A stretch of 64,000 nt of DNA from Siphonodentalium dalli (lineage: Eukaryota > Mollusca > Scaphopoda > Gadilida > Siphonodentaliidae). A model generated the notes under the pieces. It saw only the letters and a list, made by a program, of their open reading frames with translations, made no database searches and was not told the DNA's origin. Positions 37,939-50,083 of the stretch are shown here, piece by piece (positions within the stretch are counted from its first letter, which is position 1; each line of letters opens with the position of its first letter). The stretch lies in contig CP136066.1 in assembly GCA_032622095.1 (NCBI GenBank), positions 7,337,784-7,401,783 on the forward strand, written 5' to 3'. The position numbers and the translations under genes are program-made.

Positions 37939-38287
37939 AAAATAAGTATATCGGATGAAATTCGGAATGTATTGATGGATATGTATCACAGTTTGATAGT
38001 AACATGGAAATATAATTTTTTTTTTAACATTAATCTGTGTATATATGAGCCATTTCGTTACTAAATACTCAATAGGTACCCCAGTAACTGTTCAAATAAC
38101 AAGTTCAATAAAAGGTCATATGCCGTTTGTTGAACTTACTATCAGAACATTTCCTAACAATGAATAGGAATGATTCTGTTGTGTTATCTGTTTGTCGGTA
38201 TGTCTTCTGCTTACACTTCTTGCACATACTTGGAAGTAAGGAACAAGTCATTAAGACGTATAACTGGGTGGTAAATCAATTCAGTAC

Positions 38288-41200
38288 TTAAAGTGATGTG
38301 AAAAACTCCGGTATTGTGATCAAATACAAATGGAGAATAATCTTGTTCAAAGGAGTATTTTTTTTTACAAATAGAATATTCAAATTTACAACACACATCG
38401 TCATTTTTATATATTAAATAAATGAACTGACTCTCGATGGCGAAATCGTTTTCGCTAGTTTCTCGCCGATAGCTGAGTCCCGAATCGAGTAGTAAATATT
38501 TACAATTGAGCGTAGTTCTGACGATGTTTTTTATGGAATGGTACGGTCGATTTGCTTCAAATTTTCGGCGATGTTAGTAGAATGTTACATTCCTCCAGTT
38601 ATCATAGCGCCTGAATACTAACTTATCAGTTTGACGCACCCAAACGAGTACACATAACATGTCTTTAAATGGTTAATGGTGGCCCATGTTACATACAGTA
38701 CACTCACCTTTGAAAATAACAGCTTTCATTCCCCTGGCGAATACCAGGAGTAAAACGATATGCATGAGCTCCATTCTGGCTGCGGTCTGTACAAATCAAC
38801 AGTTAGCAGAAACGATATGCATGAGCTCCATTCTGGCTGCCGTCTGTACAAATCAACAGTTAGCAGAAACGATTTGCACGAGCTCCATTCTGGCTGCCGT
38901 CTGTACAAATCAACAGTTAGCAGAAACGATTTGCATGAGCTCCATTCTGGCTGCCGTCTGTACAAATCAACAGTTAGCAGAAACGATATGCATGAGCTCC
39001 ATTCTGGCTGCGGTCCGTACAAATCAACAGTTAGCAGAAACGATATGCATGAGCTCCATTCTGGCTGCGGTCCGTACAAATCAACAGTTAGCAGAAACGA
39101 TATGCATGAGCTCCATTCTGGCTGCGGTCCGTACAAATCAACAGTTAGCAGAAACGATATGCATGAGCTCCATTCTGGCTGCCGTCCGTACAAATCAACA
39201 GTTAGCAGAAACGATATGCATGAGCTCCATTCTGGCTGCCGTCTGTACAAATCAACAGTTAGCAGAAACGATATGCATGAGCTCCATTCTGGCTGCCGTC
39301 TGTACAAATCAACAGTTAGCAGAAACGATATGCATGAGCTCCATTCTGGCTGCCGTCCGTACAAATCAACAGTTAGCAGAAACGATATGCATGAGCTCCA
39401 TTCTGGCTGCCGTCCGTACAAATCAACAGTTAGCAGAAACGATATGCATGAGCTCCATTCTGGCTGCCGTCCGTACAAATCAACAGTTAGCAGAAACGAT
39501 ATGCATGAGCTCCATTCTGGCTGCCGTCTGTACAAATCAACAGTTAGCAGAAACGATATGCATGAGCTCCATTCTGGCTGCCGTCTGTACAAATCAACAG
39601 TTAGCAGAAACGATATGCATGAGCTCCATTCTGGCTGCCGTCCGTACAAATCAACAGTTAGCAGAAACGATATGCATGAGCTCCATTCTGGCTGCCGTCC
39701 GTACAAATCAACAGTTAGCAGAAACGATATGCATGAGCTCCATTCTGGCTGCCGTCCGTACAAATCAACAGTTAGCAGAAACGATATGCATGAGCTCCAT
39801 TCTGGCTGCCGTCCGTACAAATCAACAGTTAGCAGAAACGATTTGCATGAGCTCCATTCTGGCTGCCGTCCGTACAAATCAACAGTTAGCAGAAACGATT
39901 TGCATGAGCTCCATTCTGGCTGCCGTCCGTACAAATCAACAGTTAGCAGAAACGATATGCATGAGCTCCATTCTGGCTGCCGTCCGTACAAATCAACAGT
40001 TAGCAGAAACGATATGCATGAGCTCCATTCTGGCTGCCGTCCGTACAAATCAACAGTTAGCAGAAACGATATGCATGAGCTCCATTCTGGCTGCCGTCTG
40101 TACAAATCAACAGTTAGCAGAAACGATATGCATGAGCTCCATTCTGGCTGCCGTCTGTACAAATCAACAGTTAGCAGAAACGATATGCATGAGCTCCATT
40201 CTGGCTGCCGTCCGTACAAATCAACAGTTAGCAGAAACGATATGCATGAGCTCCATTCTGGCTGCCGTCCGTACAAATCAACAGTTAGCAGAAACGATAT
40301 GCATGAGCTCCATTCTGGCTGCCGTCCGTACAAATCAACAGTTAGCAGAAACGATATGCATGAGCTCCATTCTGGCTGCCGTCCGTACAAATCAACAGTT
40401 AGCAGAAACGATTTGCATGAGCTCCATTCTGGCTGCCGTCCGTACAAATCAACAGTTAGCAGAAACGATATGCATGAGCTCCATTCTGGCTGCCGTCCGT
40501 ACAAATCAACAGTTAGCAGAAACGATATGCATGAGCTCCATTCTGGCTGCCGTCTGTACAAATCAACAGTTAGCAGAAACGATATGCATGAGCTCCATTC
40601 TGGCTGCCGTCCGTACAAATCAACAGTTAGCAGAAACGATATGCATGAGCTCCATTCTGGCTGCCGTCTGTACAAATCAACAGTTAGCAGAAACGATATG
40701 CATGAGCTCCATTCTGGCTGCCGTCTGTACAAATCAACAGTTAGCAGAAACGATATGCATGAGCTCCATTCTGGCTGCCGTCTGTACAAATCAACAGTTA
40801 GCAGAAAACGCCCGTCGTGGTAAGCGGACGGCGAATGTAATACCCAATGGCGCACCCTGATACGTTCATTGATTGCGATCTAGTTTGTCGAAAGCCCACC
40901 GCCAGGACGTTCCTCCATAATGACCGTTATACAATGTTATCACAACTGAAAGTGATGTCCTCGTGAATCGTTGGTTTGTGTATAGCAACTTTCTTCAACA
41001 ATAGCTTTAAATATATCTCCCAAGTGAGCCTGTTCTTCTGCAAATAAGCTCATATTTAAACAGACACAAATAAGCCCATATCAGCATTATTTTGAATATA
41101 TTGACGCTCAGTGTGAACCTATATCGACTTACCAGGTGTCTTTCTTTAAAATATATAAAGAAGAAGTTTGGTAGGAATCTTTATTACACAGCTTAATACC

Positions 41201-42076
41201 TCAAATATGGGCGAAAGTACCACTACCCTTACGAGAATAGTATATGCCTAAATATTGGGGGTATGGTTAAAACGTGATCTTGCAAATTATGAACAGAGTG
41301 TTACTTTAATATGTTCACTGTATGTACGTATTTCAACTGTTTACGTTTTGGCGTAAGATCGTGACATTGAACTTTTCATGACGGTCATACGTCATGCAAT
41401 ATCGAAAATACCAATGTATCTTAATTAATTTATCTTAAACACATTCTGGGATATTAATCGGAAATTTGACTTTATGTACGTGTTAGATTTGAGTAGTGTA
41501 TGGATCCAAGTACACCAATGGGGTCACATGCCTTACTTTAGATCGCGAATATCTCTATTTTGTTTGTTTTGTTAGAAGAATTGAATATTAACACACGACT
41601 TTGATATGGGTGGCTGTGTGGATAGGAGTACTGACTTTGATAATGGTGGCTATGTGGATAGGCGTACTGACTTCGAACGTTTCGTCGGGCAGTCATCATA
41701 ACTTCACTGATATTAGTTAAAGTGTCAATACTAAGGATTCATATGGACAAATAAAGTTGATTTTATTCACAATTTTGTTATTGGAAATTCCTTTGCAATG
41801 CCTTCACTTGAACCTGGTATACTTAAAGACATATCGTGTACGTGTCCGGGTACGCGAAACTGATAAGTTAGTATTGAGCGCTATGGCAACTGGAGGAATG
41901 TAACATTCTACTAACATCGCCGAAAATTTGAACCAAATCGGCGTACCACTCCATAAAAAACATCGTCATAACTGCGCTCAACTGTAAATATTTACCACTC
42001 GAAAAGTATTAATTTGAACAAGATAATTCTACATTTCTATTTGATCATCATACCGGAGTGTTTCACATCACTTTAA
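38288..42076. mobile_element. TTAA-bounded element with long inverted arms and a minisatellite core
   Basis: TTAA at 38288-38291 and 42073-42076 flank inverted arms beginning AGTGATGTGAAA. The left arm is 38292-38670; the right arm 41821-42072 lacks about 127 bp of the left arm. TTAA target duplication is the hallmark of piggyBac-type insertion, so mobilisation by such a transposase is inferred. No transposase is encoded between the arms. The core is the 57-bp array (38755-40807) plus about 1 kb of unrecognised sequence containing a fragment of the AAATAAGCCCATAT family near 41070. Confidence 0.75.
38755..40807. repeat. 57-bp minisatellite, 36 copies
   Basis: Unit: ATATGCATGAGCTCC, ATTCTGGCTGCCGTCCG and TACAAATCAACAGTTAGCAG with AAACG. 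Copies differ only at a few positions (GTCTG/GTCCG, CTGCC/CTGCG, ATATGC/ATTTGC). The length is a multiple of three and the unit has no stop in at least three of the six frames, so open frames of 724, 709 and 687 codons overlap on both strands. They are repeat artefacts. Confidence 0.95.
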
Positions 42077-44001
42077 GATGTTATGGACCGCAGGACATAT
42101 GCATATCAATTAGCATGAGTTACATCACCTACAATGTGGTATTCCATCTGCCAATGCTGTATCAAGGCCAACTTTGACTAATTCCATACACTATAACCCA
42201 CATTTTTTCTAAGGATATTTGCCTTCTCAATCATAGGTGCATACATTAATAATTTTACACAATCGAGTGAGGATATTATAATAAAACACATGCACTATGC
42301 CCTTCCCTTTGCTCTGGTGTTTAATTTTCAATGAATTCCCGTTGATAACAACGACCTAATATCGATAATATGTAGAAAACTAAGTAATTTGAGTCGAAGA
42401 TGTATTATGTAAACGTTCAGGTTAATAGGTTATCTTAAAATGAAAGTTAACAATTTGATAAAATTTTAATTTATGGCTGGAGTTATAAACTAAATTACGA
42501 ATTTACGTGTACAATACGTAATCAAAATAATTCACGGATAGTGGATTGGGAAAAGAGTGGCACAGTGTGAGGGCGCTCAAATGTTAATATTTCCCATTTC
42601 TCTAGCATATAGTGAGCATATAGGCCCCATATGTATTAAAGTAAAAGAGATACTGACATATATTTTCCGGAGGAAAGTGAAGTGAAATTGAGTTTTTGTA
42701 TGAGTATTCCCGAAATATCCATAAATTGAATATTCAAGAAAATTGACAACATTCGCAATTTCCCTTGATCTTTAAATTGGGACAACATTTGCAACCGTTG
42801 TAAATTTCGTTCCTGACACGAAATTAGTTGGACATTATAGACGCAAAAACACACGGAATTGTTTTACTGTTTAGATTTTTCAAACAGTATTTAGTGTGAA
42901 ATTTGTTAGACCATCGAATATATTTTTTATAGTTTTTCCAGTTTATAGTTTCCCAAAACGGGGGTGAGCGTTAGTTCGGCAATTGACTTCGACTACAGTT
43001 GTTCACTTGCTAATTCCAAACACCCCTACGCAGACCCCATCCAGCAACGTCCTCGGTCGCGACTTATTGATGGATATGTACAATATCAGAATGCATCATC
43101 AAATACATGGCCATGCCCCTTTTCTTAATTCAAATTATCGCCTTGTCAAGTTGATCCGTCTGCATGAATATGACACAGGATCACTTTACTACACTACGAT
43201 AAACATTTATTAATTCATACACACAGCTTGATATACATAATAAACTTCTGTTCGCAGTTCAAAAAATGTTCATGTATGAACTTTCGAAAGGGAGATCATT
43301 TCCTAAATTGTCGTACTATAGAAAAAAGCGTGATACTCACAAAAAGTGTTGTATCGCACAGAAAGTTGTTTCTTGAAACAAAATGTGATAAGTAAGGCTC
43401 TCCAAACTTACCATGTAAAATGACACTTTCTGTCAGACTAAAATCACAAACTGACTAGACTATGTAGTCGTGTCATTGAGTTAGGATTATGTATTGGGTA
43501 ATATGGGTTGAGGTTAGTATTTGATTTGACCCTTGATTCCTCCCTCACAAACGACCAATGATTACAGGGACGCTGACTTGTCACAATACCAAAACAATTA
43601 CCCCACCTCTATAATATTACAACATGATTATGTATTATTGGGGTGGGTAAATTTGTGTTTTGGGGGACACGTGGAGCGTGTAGACAGTGGGTGATGACAA
43701 AGCTGGTGGTATCCTCGCTACGCAGCATGGTCGTAGATGGCGCTGTATACACTACTTTCGTCAAAATTGACATTTGGAAATATGTAGAGAATTTAGAACA
43801 AAATTAGTTTTAATTATTCAAATAAATATTGATTTTCCGATCCATTTTAATATTTTGTGAAAAAATAAATTTGTTATTTTAGTCCAATGGCTTCTACATA
43901 CATGTTGAATTTGACGATACGGGGCACCTTTCGATGACCACGCAGTATATACTTGTAAGCTGTACCGCATGGACACTCGCGGTACCAATATACTATCTGT
44001 T
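42077..44001. other. Nothing recognised
   Basis: AT-rich. Frames at 42636-42854 (-) and 42983-43213 (+) have no recognisable domain. Confidence 0.4.
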
Positions 44002-44192
44002 ACCGTCCGAATAATTAAAGTACATGTACCCCCGTGATAGTATCAATATCAGCCTTGTTGGGGCTGTTCACCTTGTTGGGGGTGTTGACCTTGTTGGGGC
44101 TATTTACCTCGTTGGGGCTGTTCACCTTGTTGGGGCTGTTCACATGTTAACCGTCCGAATAATTAAAGTACATGTACCCCCGTGATAGTATC
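44002..44192. repeat. 18-bp tandem repeat (5 copies) between 44-bp direct repeats
   Basis: CCTTGTTGGGGCTGTTCA repeated five times (44053-44142), flanked by identical copies of ACCGTCCGAATAATTAAAG plus TACATGTACCCCCGTGATAG at 44002 and 44149. Confidence 0.9.
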
Positions 44193-44213
44193 ACTAACTG
44201 AATAATGAGCTCC

Positions 44214-44600
44214 ATCAATTCAGTTACTAGTTCTCAGTTACTAGTTCCCAGTTACTAGTTACTAGTTACTAAGCATCGCCTCTGTAAGCATAACCTTAAC
44301 CACTACGGGGCAATACCTGTGGTTCTTCTGATGCCACCACTAGTCCATATACAGATCACAAATCAGGTGAGGTCTGTGCATCCGGCTGTTCAAAAAATGA
44401 GCATAAGTCGTGTTTGGTGTTAAATCGCCTCTGTGTGCATAACCATAACATCGGCTACGTATTATTCTGGTGCCACCACTAATCCATAACAAATCACAAA
44501 CTAGGTCACGTATGTCTGGCCAGATGTTCACAAATTGGGCGTAAATCGTGTTTGACGTAAAATAAGCCGTTTTCCGTTGCTTGATCGCCTCTATGGATAA
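44214..44600. repeat. GTTACTA microsatellite and approximately 170-bp duplication
   Basis: CAGTTACTAGTT runs (44219-44275), then two diverged copies of a segment with CGCCTCTGTAAGCATAACC and TGCCACCACTAGTCCAT (44275-44420 and 44425-44565). Confidence 0.8.
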
Positions 44601-44849
44601 CCACCATTAACATACCAAGCGTGAGTGTAAACATTCCTCAAAATTTGGGCCCGATCCGATCATGGGTTTATGCTCTTTCTATCTCTCTCTCGCTCTCTCT
44701 CTATACCTGAATTAAAAATTCTCAAAAAAGAGTATCGAATACTCTGATTTGATAGGGGTGCTATACATACGACCATCTTATTCCATTCAAGTTAAAACAA
44801 CATTATGTCAAACAACATCTTTGAATGTTGAATGAATATTGAATGTTGA

Positions 44850-45760
44850 GCAAACTTCACACGAATGCTTGGGGGATGTTGAATGTGTTCTCTGTTCAAC
44901 ATTCGCCAGCGAAAATCACACATCTATGCGAGCGCTCTATATACATGCATGGATAATTAAAGTAGCATCTGGGAGTGTACACATGGCTCAAACCGTGGGC
45001 CCCATTCGATCATGTGTTTATGATGTGCCATGTCTACCTGAGTAACGAATCCTCAAAAATGAGTCCGAATGTTGAAAAGCTCTCTGTTGAACATTCGCCC
45101 GCGAAAACCACACATGCTAGACGGGGATTTATAGTGAATTAAAGTAGTATCTGGAATTGTACACATTCCTACAAATATGGGGTCCATGTGTTTATGATGT
45201 GCCCTCTCTACCTGAGTAACAAATCCTCGAAAATGAGTCCGAATGTTGAAAAGCTCTGTTCAACATTCGCCAGTGAAAACAGCACATACTAGGCGGGAGC
45301 TTTATAGTGAATTAAAGTAGTATCTGGAATTGTACACATTCCTACAAATATGGGGTCCATCAGATCATGTGTTTATGATGTGCTCTCTCTACCTGAGTAA
45401 CAAATCCTCGAAAATGAGTCCGAATGTTGAAAAGCTCTGTTCAACATTCGCCAGCGAAAACCACACATACTAGGCGGGGGCTTTATAGTGAATTAAAGTA
45501 GCATCTGGGAGTGTACAAATCCCTTCAAACTTGGGCCCCATTCGATCATGTGTTTATGACGTGCCCTCTCTACCTGAGTAACAAGTCCTCGAACATGAGT
45601 CTGAACGTTGAAAAGCTCTCTGTTCAACACTCGCCACACATACTAGGCGGGGACTTTATAGTGAATTAAAGTAGTATCTGGGAGCGTACACATTCCTGCA
45701 AATATGTGGTCCATCCGATCATGGTATATTATGTGCCCTCTCTCGCCACCTGAATTAAAA
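44850..45760. repeat. Approximately 178-bp tandem repeat, 5 copies
   Basis: Units share GAATGTTGAAAAGCTCTCTG, GTGAATTAAAGTAG, ATCATGTGTTTATGATGTGC and CTCTACCTGAGTAACAAATC. The first copy (44850-45040) is the most diverged. Confidence 0.9.
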
Positions 45761-46533
45761 ATCCTCATACATGCATCTCGTTTCGCAAAGTACTGTACAT
45801 TACCAAGTGTTGTACATTAAAGGCCCATCGTCGAACAGTAGATAGGTAAATTCGTGATATTAATCTTCTTATCACCACGAATTTCGATCACTTTTCACTC
45901 GTCCCGCACAGTGTAGACTGTAGTTACTAGTGTCGTTATTTATGTTGTCATATTTTCTCAATAAAAGGTTAAATACCACTACGAATTAACTTAAATTGTA
46001 ATTCAATATTCATACTTCACGTTTGCAAAACCAGTAATCGAAAGACACAGTAACAAGATTTTCCGATTACGACATTAATGTTTTAAGCTCATTGATATAC
46101 TGTGCGACAAAAGTGCTCGTAACATTCAAAACAGCAGCGTCGTATTGGATAATAATTGGTGACGTCACACTATCAGATGTAATCTATATACGACTCAAAG
46201 CGTCCGGCTTTGGTTCATTATAGCAGAGGTAACTTTTTACGAAGAAGATAATGGTTGAGCCCGGTTTTACCTTAACTAAAATACCGACATAACATATCTT
46301 CTAGGGGAAATGAAATGGGTGCGACCAATACGAATACCCCTATAATAGTGTGCTTATATATCAGGTGTATGCATAGACACTAGATACAGCACACCCCACA
46401 TTGTTAAAGGTAGGATGAACAATCGCATAACTCAACGCATAATTTAAATTAGTTGATGCACAGTGTGACGTTATATGTTGTCAGGCAAGGTATTAAACAA
46501 AACTTTTCATTATTCTGTATCAGTCATTTTATA
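45761..46533. other. Nothing recognised
   Basis: No supported gene or repeat. Confidence 0.4.
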
Positions 46534-46575
46534 ACGACCCCGCTCGGCGCGCTTGCGCGCCCGAGCTCGGGTCGT
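46534..46575. other. Strong GC-rich hairpin
   Basis: ACGACCCCGCTCGGCGCGC, a TTG loop and a near-complementary right arm ending GAGCTCGGGTCGT, in an otherwise AT-rich region. Could be the core of a MITE or a structured RNA; nothing nearby decides. Confidence 0.6.
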
Positions 46576-47369
46576 GTATAGGTAACAGGTGGGCGCGCGT
46601 ACTTGTGACGTCACACATAAATTACAGTATACCGTAAAAGTAGAATGCTTTTTTCAGACAACATTTTTGTGGAAAAATCACGTGACTTCCGGCAGTGGTT
46701 TCACAAAATCGCGGAATCAGCAATTAAACGAATTTAATACATCACAACTTCCGATATATGTGGCAATGGACCACTGAAGTATTTATTTATTGATAAACAG
46801 TAAGTTTTATGAATATATCCTGCAAATGTTAATATTAGTTCAGTTTCATATGTTAGCTAATTGAAGGTAGTTATGGTGTCGTGACGTCAAAACGTTATTT
46901 GTCCCTGCGGGGGCAGAAACCAGACATGACTGGACGCGTTGTGTCGTCTTTGCTTAATCACAGCGACATACATTGTAGTCTATAGCACTTACTGTCTACA
47001 TTATAATATAGAGGCTTTCATTATCAAAGGCCGATAAGCTATAACATGACCATATGTGACACGTAACGGGGCTACCACACGCGATGCTTTGTCGGATCTA
47101 GTTACTTTGTTTTGGAGGTGTTTCACTCGGAATATTCTCGATGCCAAATTAAGCATCATCTCAGTTAGAACGGGCATGGTGCAAGATGGGTGTATATGTG
47201 GAATATGGTAGGTCCCGGAGGCACTATGTACGTTATATAGTTCACTGGGTCGGGTCTGTGTGACACGAGGCAGAGCACATTTTATTCAATAAACAGCTCC
47301 CGTTAACATGCGCATCTCCAAATCGCGATTCTACCCACAATTTTACCTGTCTTCTATGTTACTAGCTGG
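46576..47369. other. Nothing recognised
   Basis: The 62-codon frame at 46589-46777 (+) is unsupported. Confidence 0.4.
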
Positions 47370-47710
47370 TGGGCCCGACTTCGTCCGGGCTATTTAGGCA
47401 TTTCTTTGCCCGAAACATGACTCTATATTAGCGTATACGAGCAAGGACACGGTCACGTGCAAAATTATACATGATTTTACCTTGAGTTGACCATTTAGAA
47501 GGTCAAGGTCAGGTCGAGGTTACGATTTGACCCGTCCAATACAGCCCCTAGCTATCAAATTTTGTCTAAATCCGCCAGTTTTAACCGATTTGACCTTGAA
47601 TTGACCATTTTGAAGATCAAGGTCAGGTCGGGGTCACGATTTGACCTGTCCAAAACACTTTCCGGACAAAAGGTATCAAATTTCGTTGAAATCCGCCTTT
47701 CCCGGCCATA
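47370..47710. repeat. CCCGACTTCGTCCGGGC repeat rich in AGGTCA, copy 2
   Basis: Same hairpin start and sub-units as 33645-33975, with AAGGTCAAGGTCAGGTC twice. The minus-strand frame across it (47555-47920) shares GSNRDP/RSNRDPDLT-like residues with the frame over copy 1, which reflects common repeat origin. Confidence 0.8.
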
Positions 47711-48979
47711 GTTAACAGACAAACAGACAAAAATCCCTAAGTATACATGTATGTTATATTCTCTATGTAGGTCAAGTTCAAATCGATATCGTAGTCCCAT
47801 GTTTCTGTTCGTCAAATACATACTCAAGTATGTAGGAGCCTCGGTACCGGTATAATCGGGTATATCTATCAAGGACAATGCCTCTGAATATTGACATAAA
47901 TGCGTACAATCGCAACACATATCTAGCAGAATGGCCCTTTAAGTGAGATGTCTTTCAATGGTGGTCAATGTGGTTTTAATGTCAAAGTCAAGGTCATATG
48001 AGACCCCCACATCAACTTGACAACAAATTTGGTTGATGTCAAATTTCCAACTTCTCCTGTCAAGGCGACCCATGTTTTGATCGACATAAAATTTGACTTG
48101 ATCGCTGCCACCGGCATCGACGAATGATCTCCAAAAAACACCTGCGTGACGATGTTGAGTTAATTTACCTGGCAATGCGCCAACTGCGTTGCCGCGGACA
48201 AATACGTGAGTGGCGCTCGGCGTGTTAGGCTAGATTGCTTCAATTAAATTATCTCGAGTGAAATCGCCTGCCGTGAAATATCTGCTCCGCTGAACCTATA
48301 GCGAGACCACGCGAGACGGAAATCTATTGAAAGATAATTCCGCCTGTTAGGCGGAGGATTCATTGAAAAATTTGTCTGGCGCGAAATCTCTTCCCCCGCT
48401 AAGCGGGCGCGCTATTCCAAAGCGCGATAACATGACAATGTCATAGCTTATGTGGCCATGTCATACATCAGTTGAAAGGTCATTGCCTTGGCTATTGTAC
48501 AGTGTTAATTAAAATTGAAGTAGGCATGTTTTCGTTATGTTTAGTTTACATATAATCTTTGCGACATTATACTTATATGTATGACAATCCATCACGCATA
48601 TACGCCATAAAGCCACCTCATCGTCTTTTGCGATAAAGGCTCGGGTGAAGCGTATTATTATATTGTATTTGAGAACCCTCGTGAAGGATGGCGGTCAATG
48701 AGCAATGGTTTGACCATGATTACTAGATTCGGGTGATACAGAATGTAGATTTATTCGGAATTATATTTACTATGCATCAAACCGTGGACCCCAGATTTTG
48801 TATTGGGTGGTCTTTTGTATGCTGTTGCTTGGGGCATTAATACTTTTAAATACATATCGTATTGCATATAGACTATTATGTGATGAATTAAATATGATGT
48901 TGACTTGAAAACACAATTGGTGTGACCTCGTGACTTCTGGTAACAATTGCAAAAACAAAACCACTTAGTGAGCCCTCAT
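47711..48979. other. Nothing recognised
   Basis: Two small hairpins, CCGCCTGTTAGGCGG (48340-48354) and CCCGCTAAGCGGG (48395-48407), stand close together. No gene supported. Confidence 0.4.
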
Positions 48980-50083
48980 GGAACTCATCAAATGGGATGA
49001 AAATGGCTAAAAAGACACTTAGTGAGCCCTCAAGTCTCTGATTCATGGCAATGGAAGCATCTTATAGTGCCTTTGTATGCCACAATTCTGTCAGAAAAAG
49101 TGTAATTTGCATATTTAACCCTTCATGTGTGGTAAAAATCAATGAAATCACACACCATGGGTTCCCTAGGCATGAGCACAGAGCCTGAATGCAACCATCT
49201 TTGTCAATTTAGGCAATATTCTTGCTAAAGATGTGATCATTTCATGTTGGAACTCATCAAATGGGATGAAAATGGCTAAAAAGACACTTAGTGAGCCATC
49301 AAGTCTCTGATTCATGGCAATGGAAGCATCTTATAGTGCCTTTGTATGCCACAATTCTGTCAGAAAAAGTGTAATTTGCATATTTAACCCTTCATGTGTG
49401 GAAAAATCAACGAAACCACACACCATGGGTCCCCTAGGCATGAGCACAGAGCCTGAATGCAAACATCTTTGACAATTTAGCAATATTCTTGCTAAAGATG
49501 TGATCATTTCATGTTGGAACTCATCAAATGGGATGAAAATGGTTAAAAAGACACGTAGTGAGCCCTCAAGTCTCTGATTCATGGCAATGGAAGCATCTTA
49601 TAGTGCCTTTGTATGCCACAATTATGTCAGAAAAAGTGTAATTTGCATATTTAACCCTTCATGTGTGGTAAAAATCAATGAAATCACACACCATGGGTCC
49701 CCATAGGCATGAGCACAGAGCCTGAATGCAACCATCTTGGTCAATTTAGGCAATATTCTTGCTAAAGATGTGATCATTTCATGTTGGAACTAATCAAATG
49801 GGATGAAAATGGCTAAAAAGACAATTAGTGAGCCCTCAAGTCTCTGATTCATGGCAATGGAAGCATCTTATAGTGCCTTTGTATGACACAATTATGTCAG
49901 AAAAAGTGTAATTTGCATATTTAACCCTTCATGTGTGGTAAAAATCAATGAAATCACACACCATGGGTCCCCTAGGCATGAGCACAGATCCTGAATGCAA
50001 CCATCTTTGTCAATTTATGCAATATTCTTGCTAAAGAGGTTATCATTTCATGTTGGAACTCATCAAATGGGATGAAAATGAAT
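48980..50083. repeat. Approximately 268-bp satellite, 4.1 copies
   Basis: Units begin GGAACTCATCAAATGGGATG at 48980, 49249, 49516, 49786 and 50055. Each complete unit carries GTAATTTGCATATTTAACCC, containing the octamer ATTTGCAT, and CACACCATGGG. Copies are more than 95 percent alike by eye. Confidence 0.95.

Noticed and set aside
38686-40860. Long open frames (724, 709 and 687 codons) on both strands
   Set aside because: They follow from a 57-bp stop-free unit repeated 36 times; three overlapping frames on both strands cannot all be genes and none has a domain.
48340-48407. Adjacent small hairpins considered as an RNA gene
   Set aside because: No promoter elements, no tRNA or snRNA landmarks, and no second copy to support structure.
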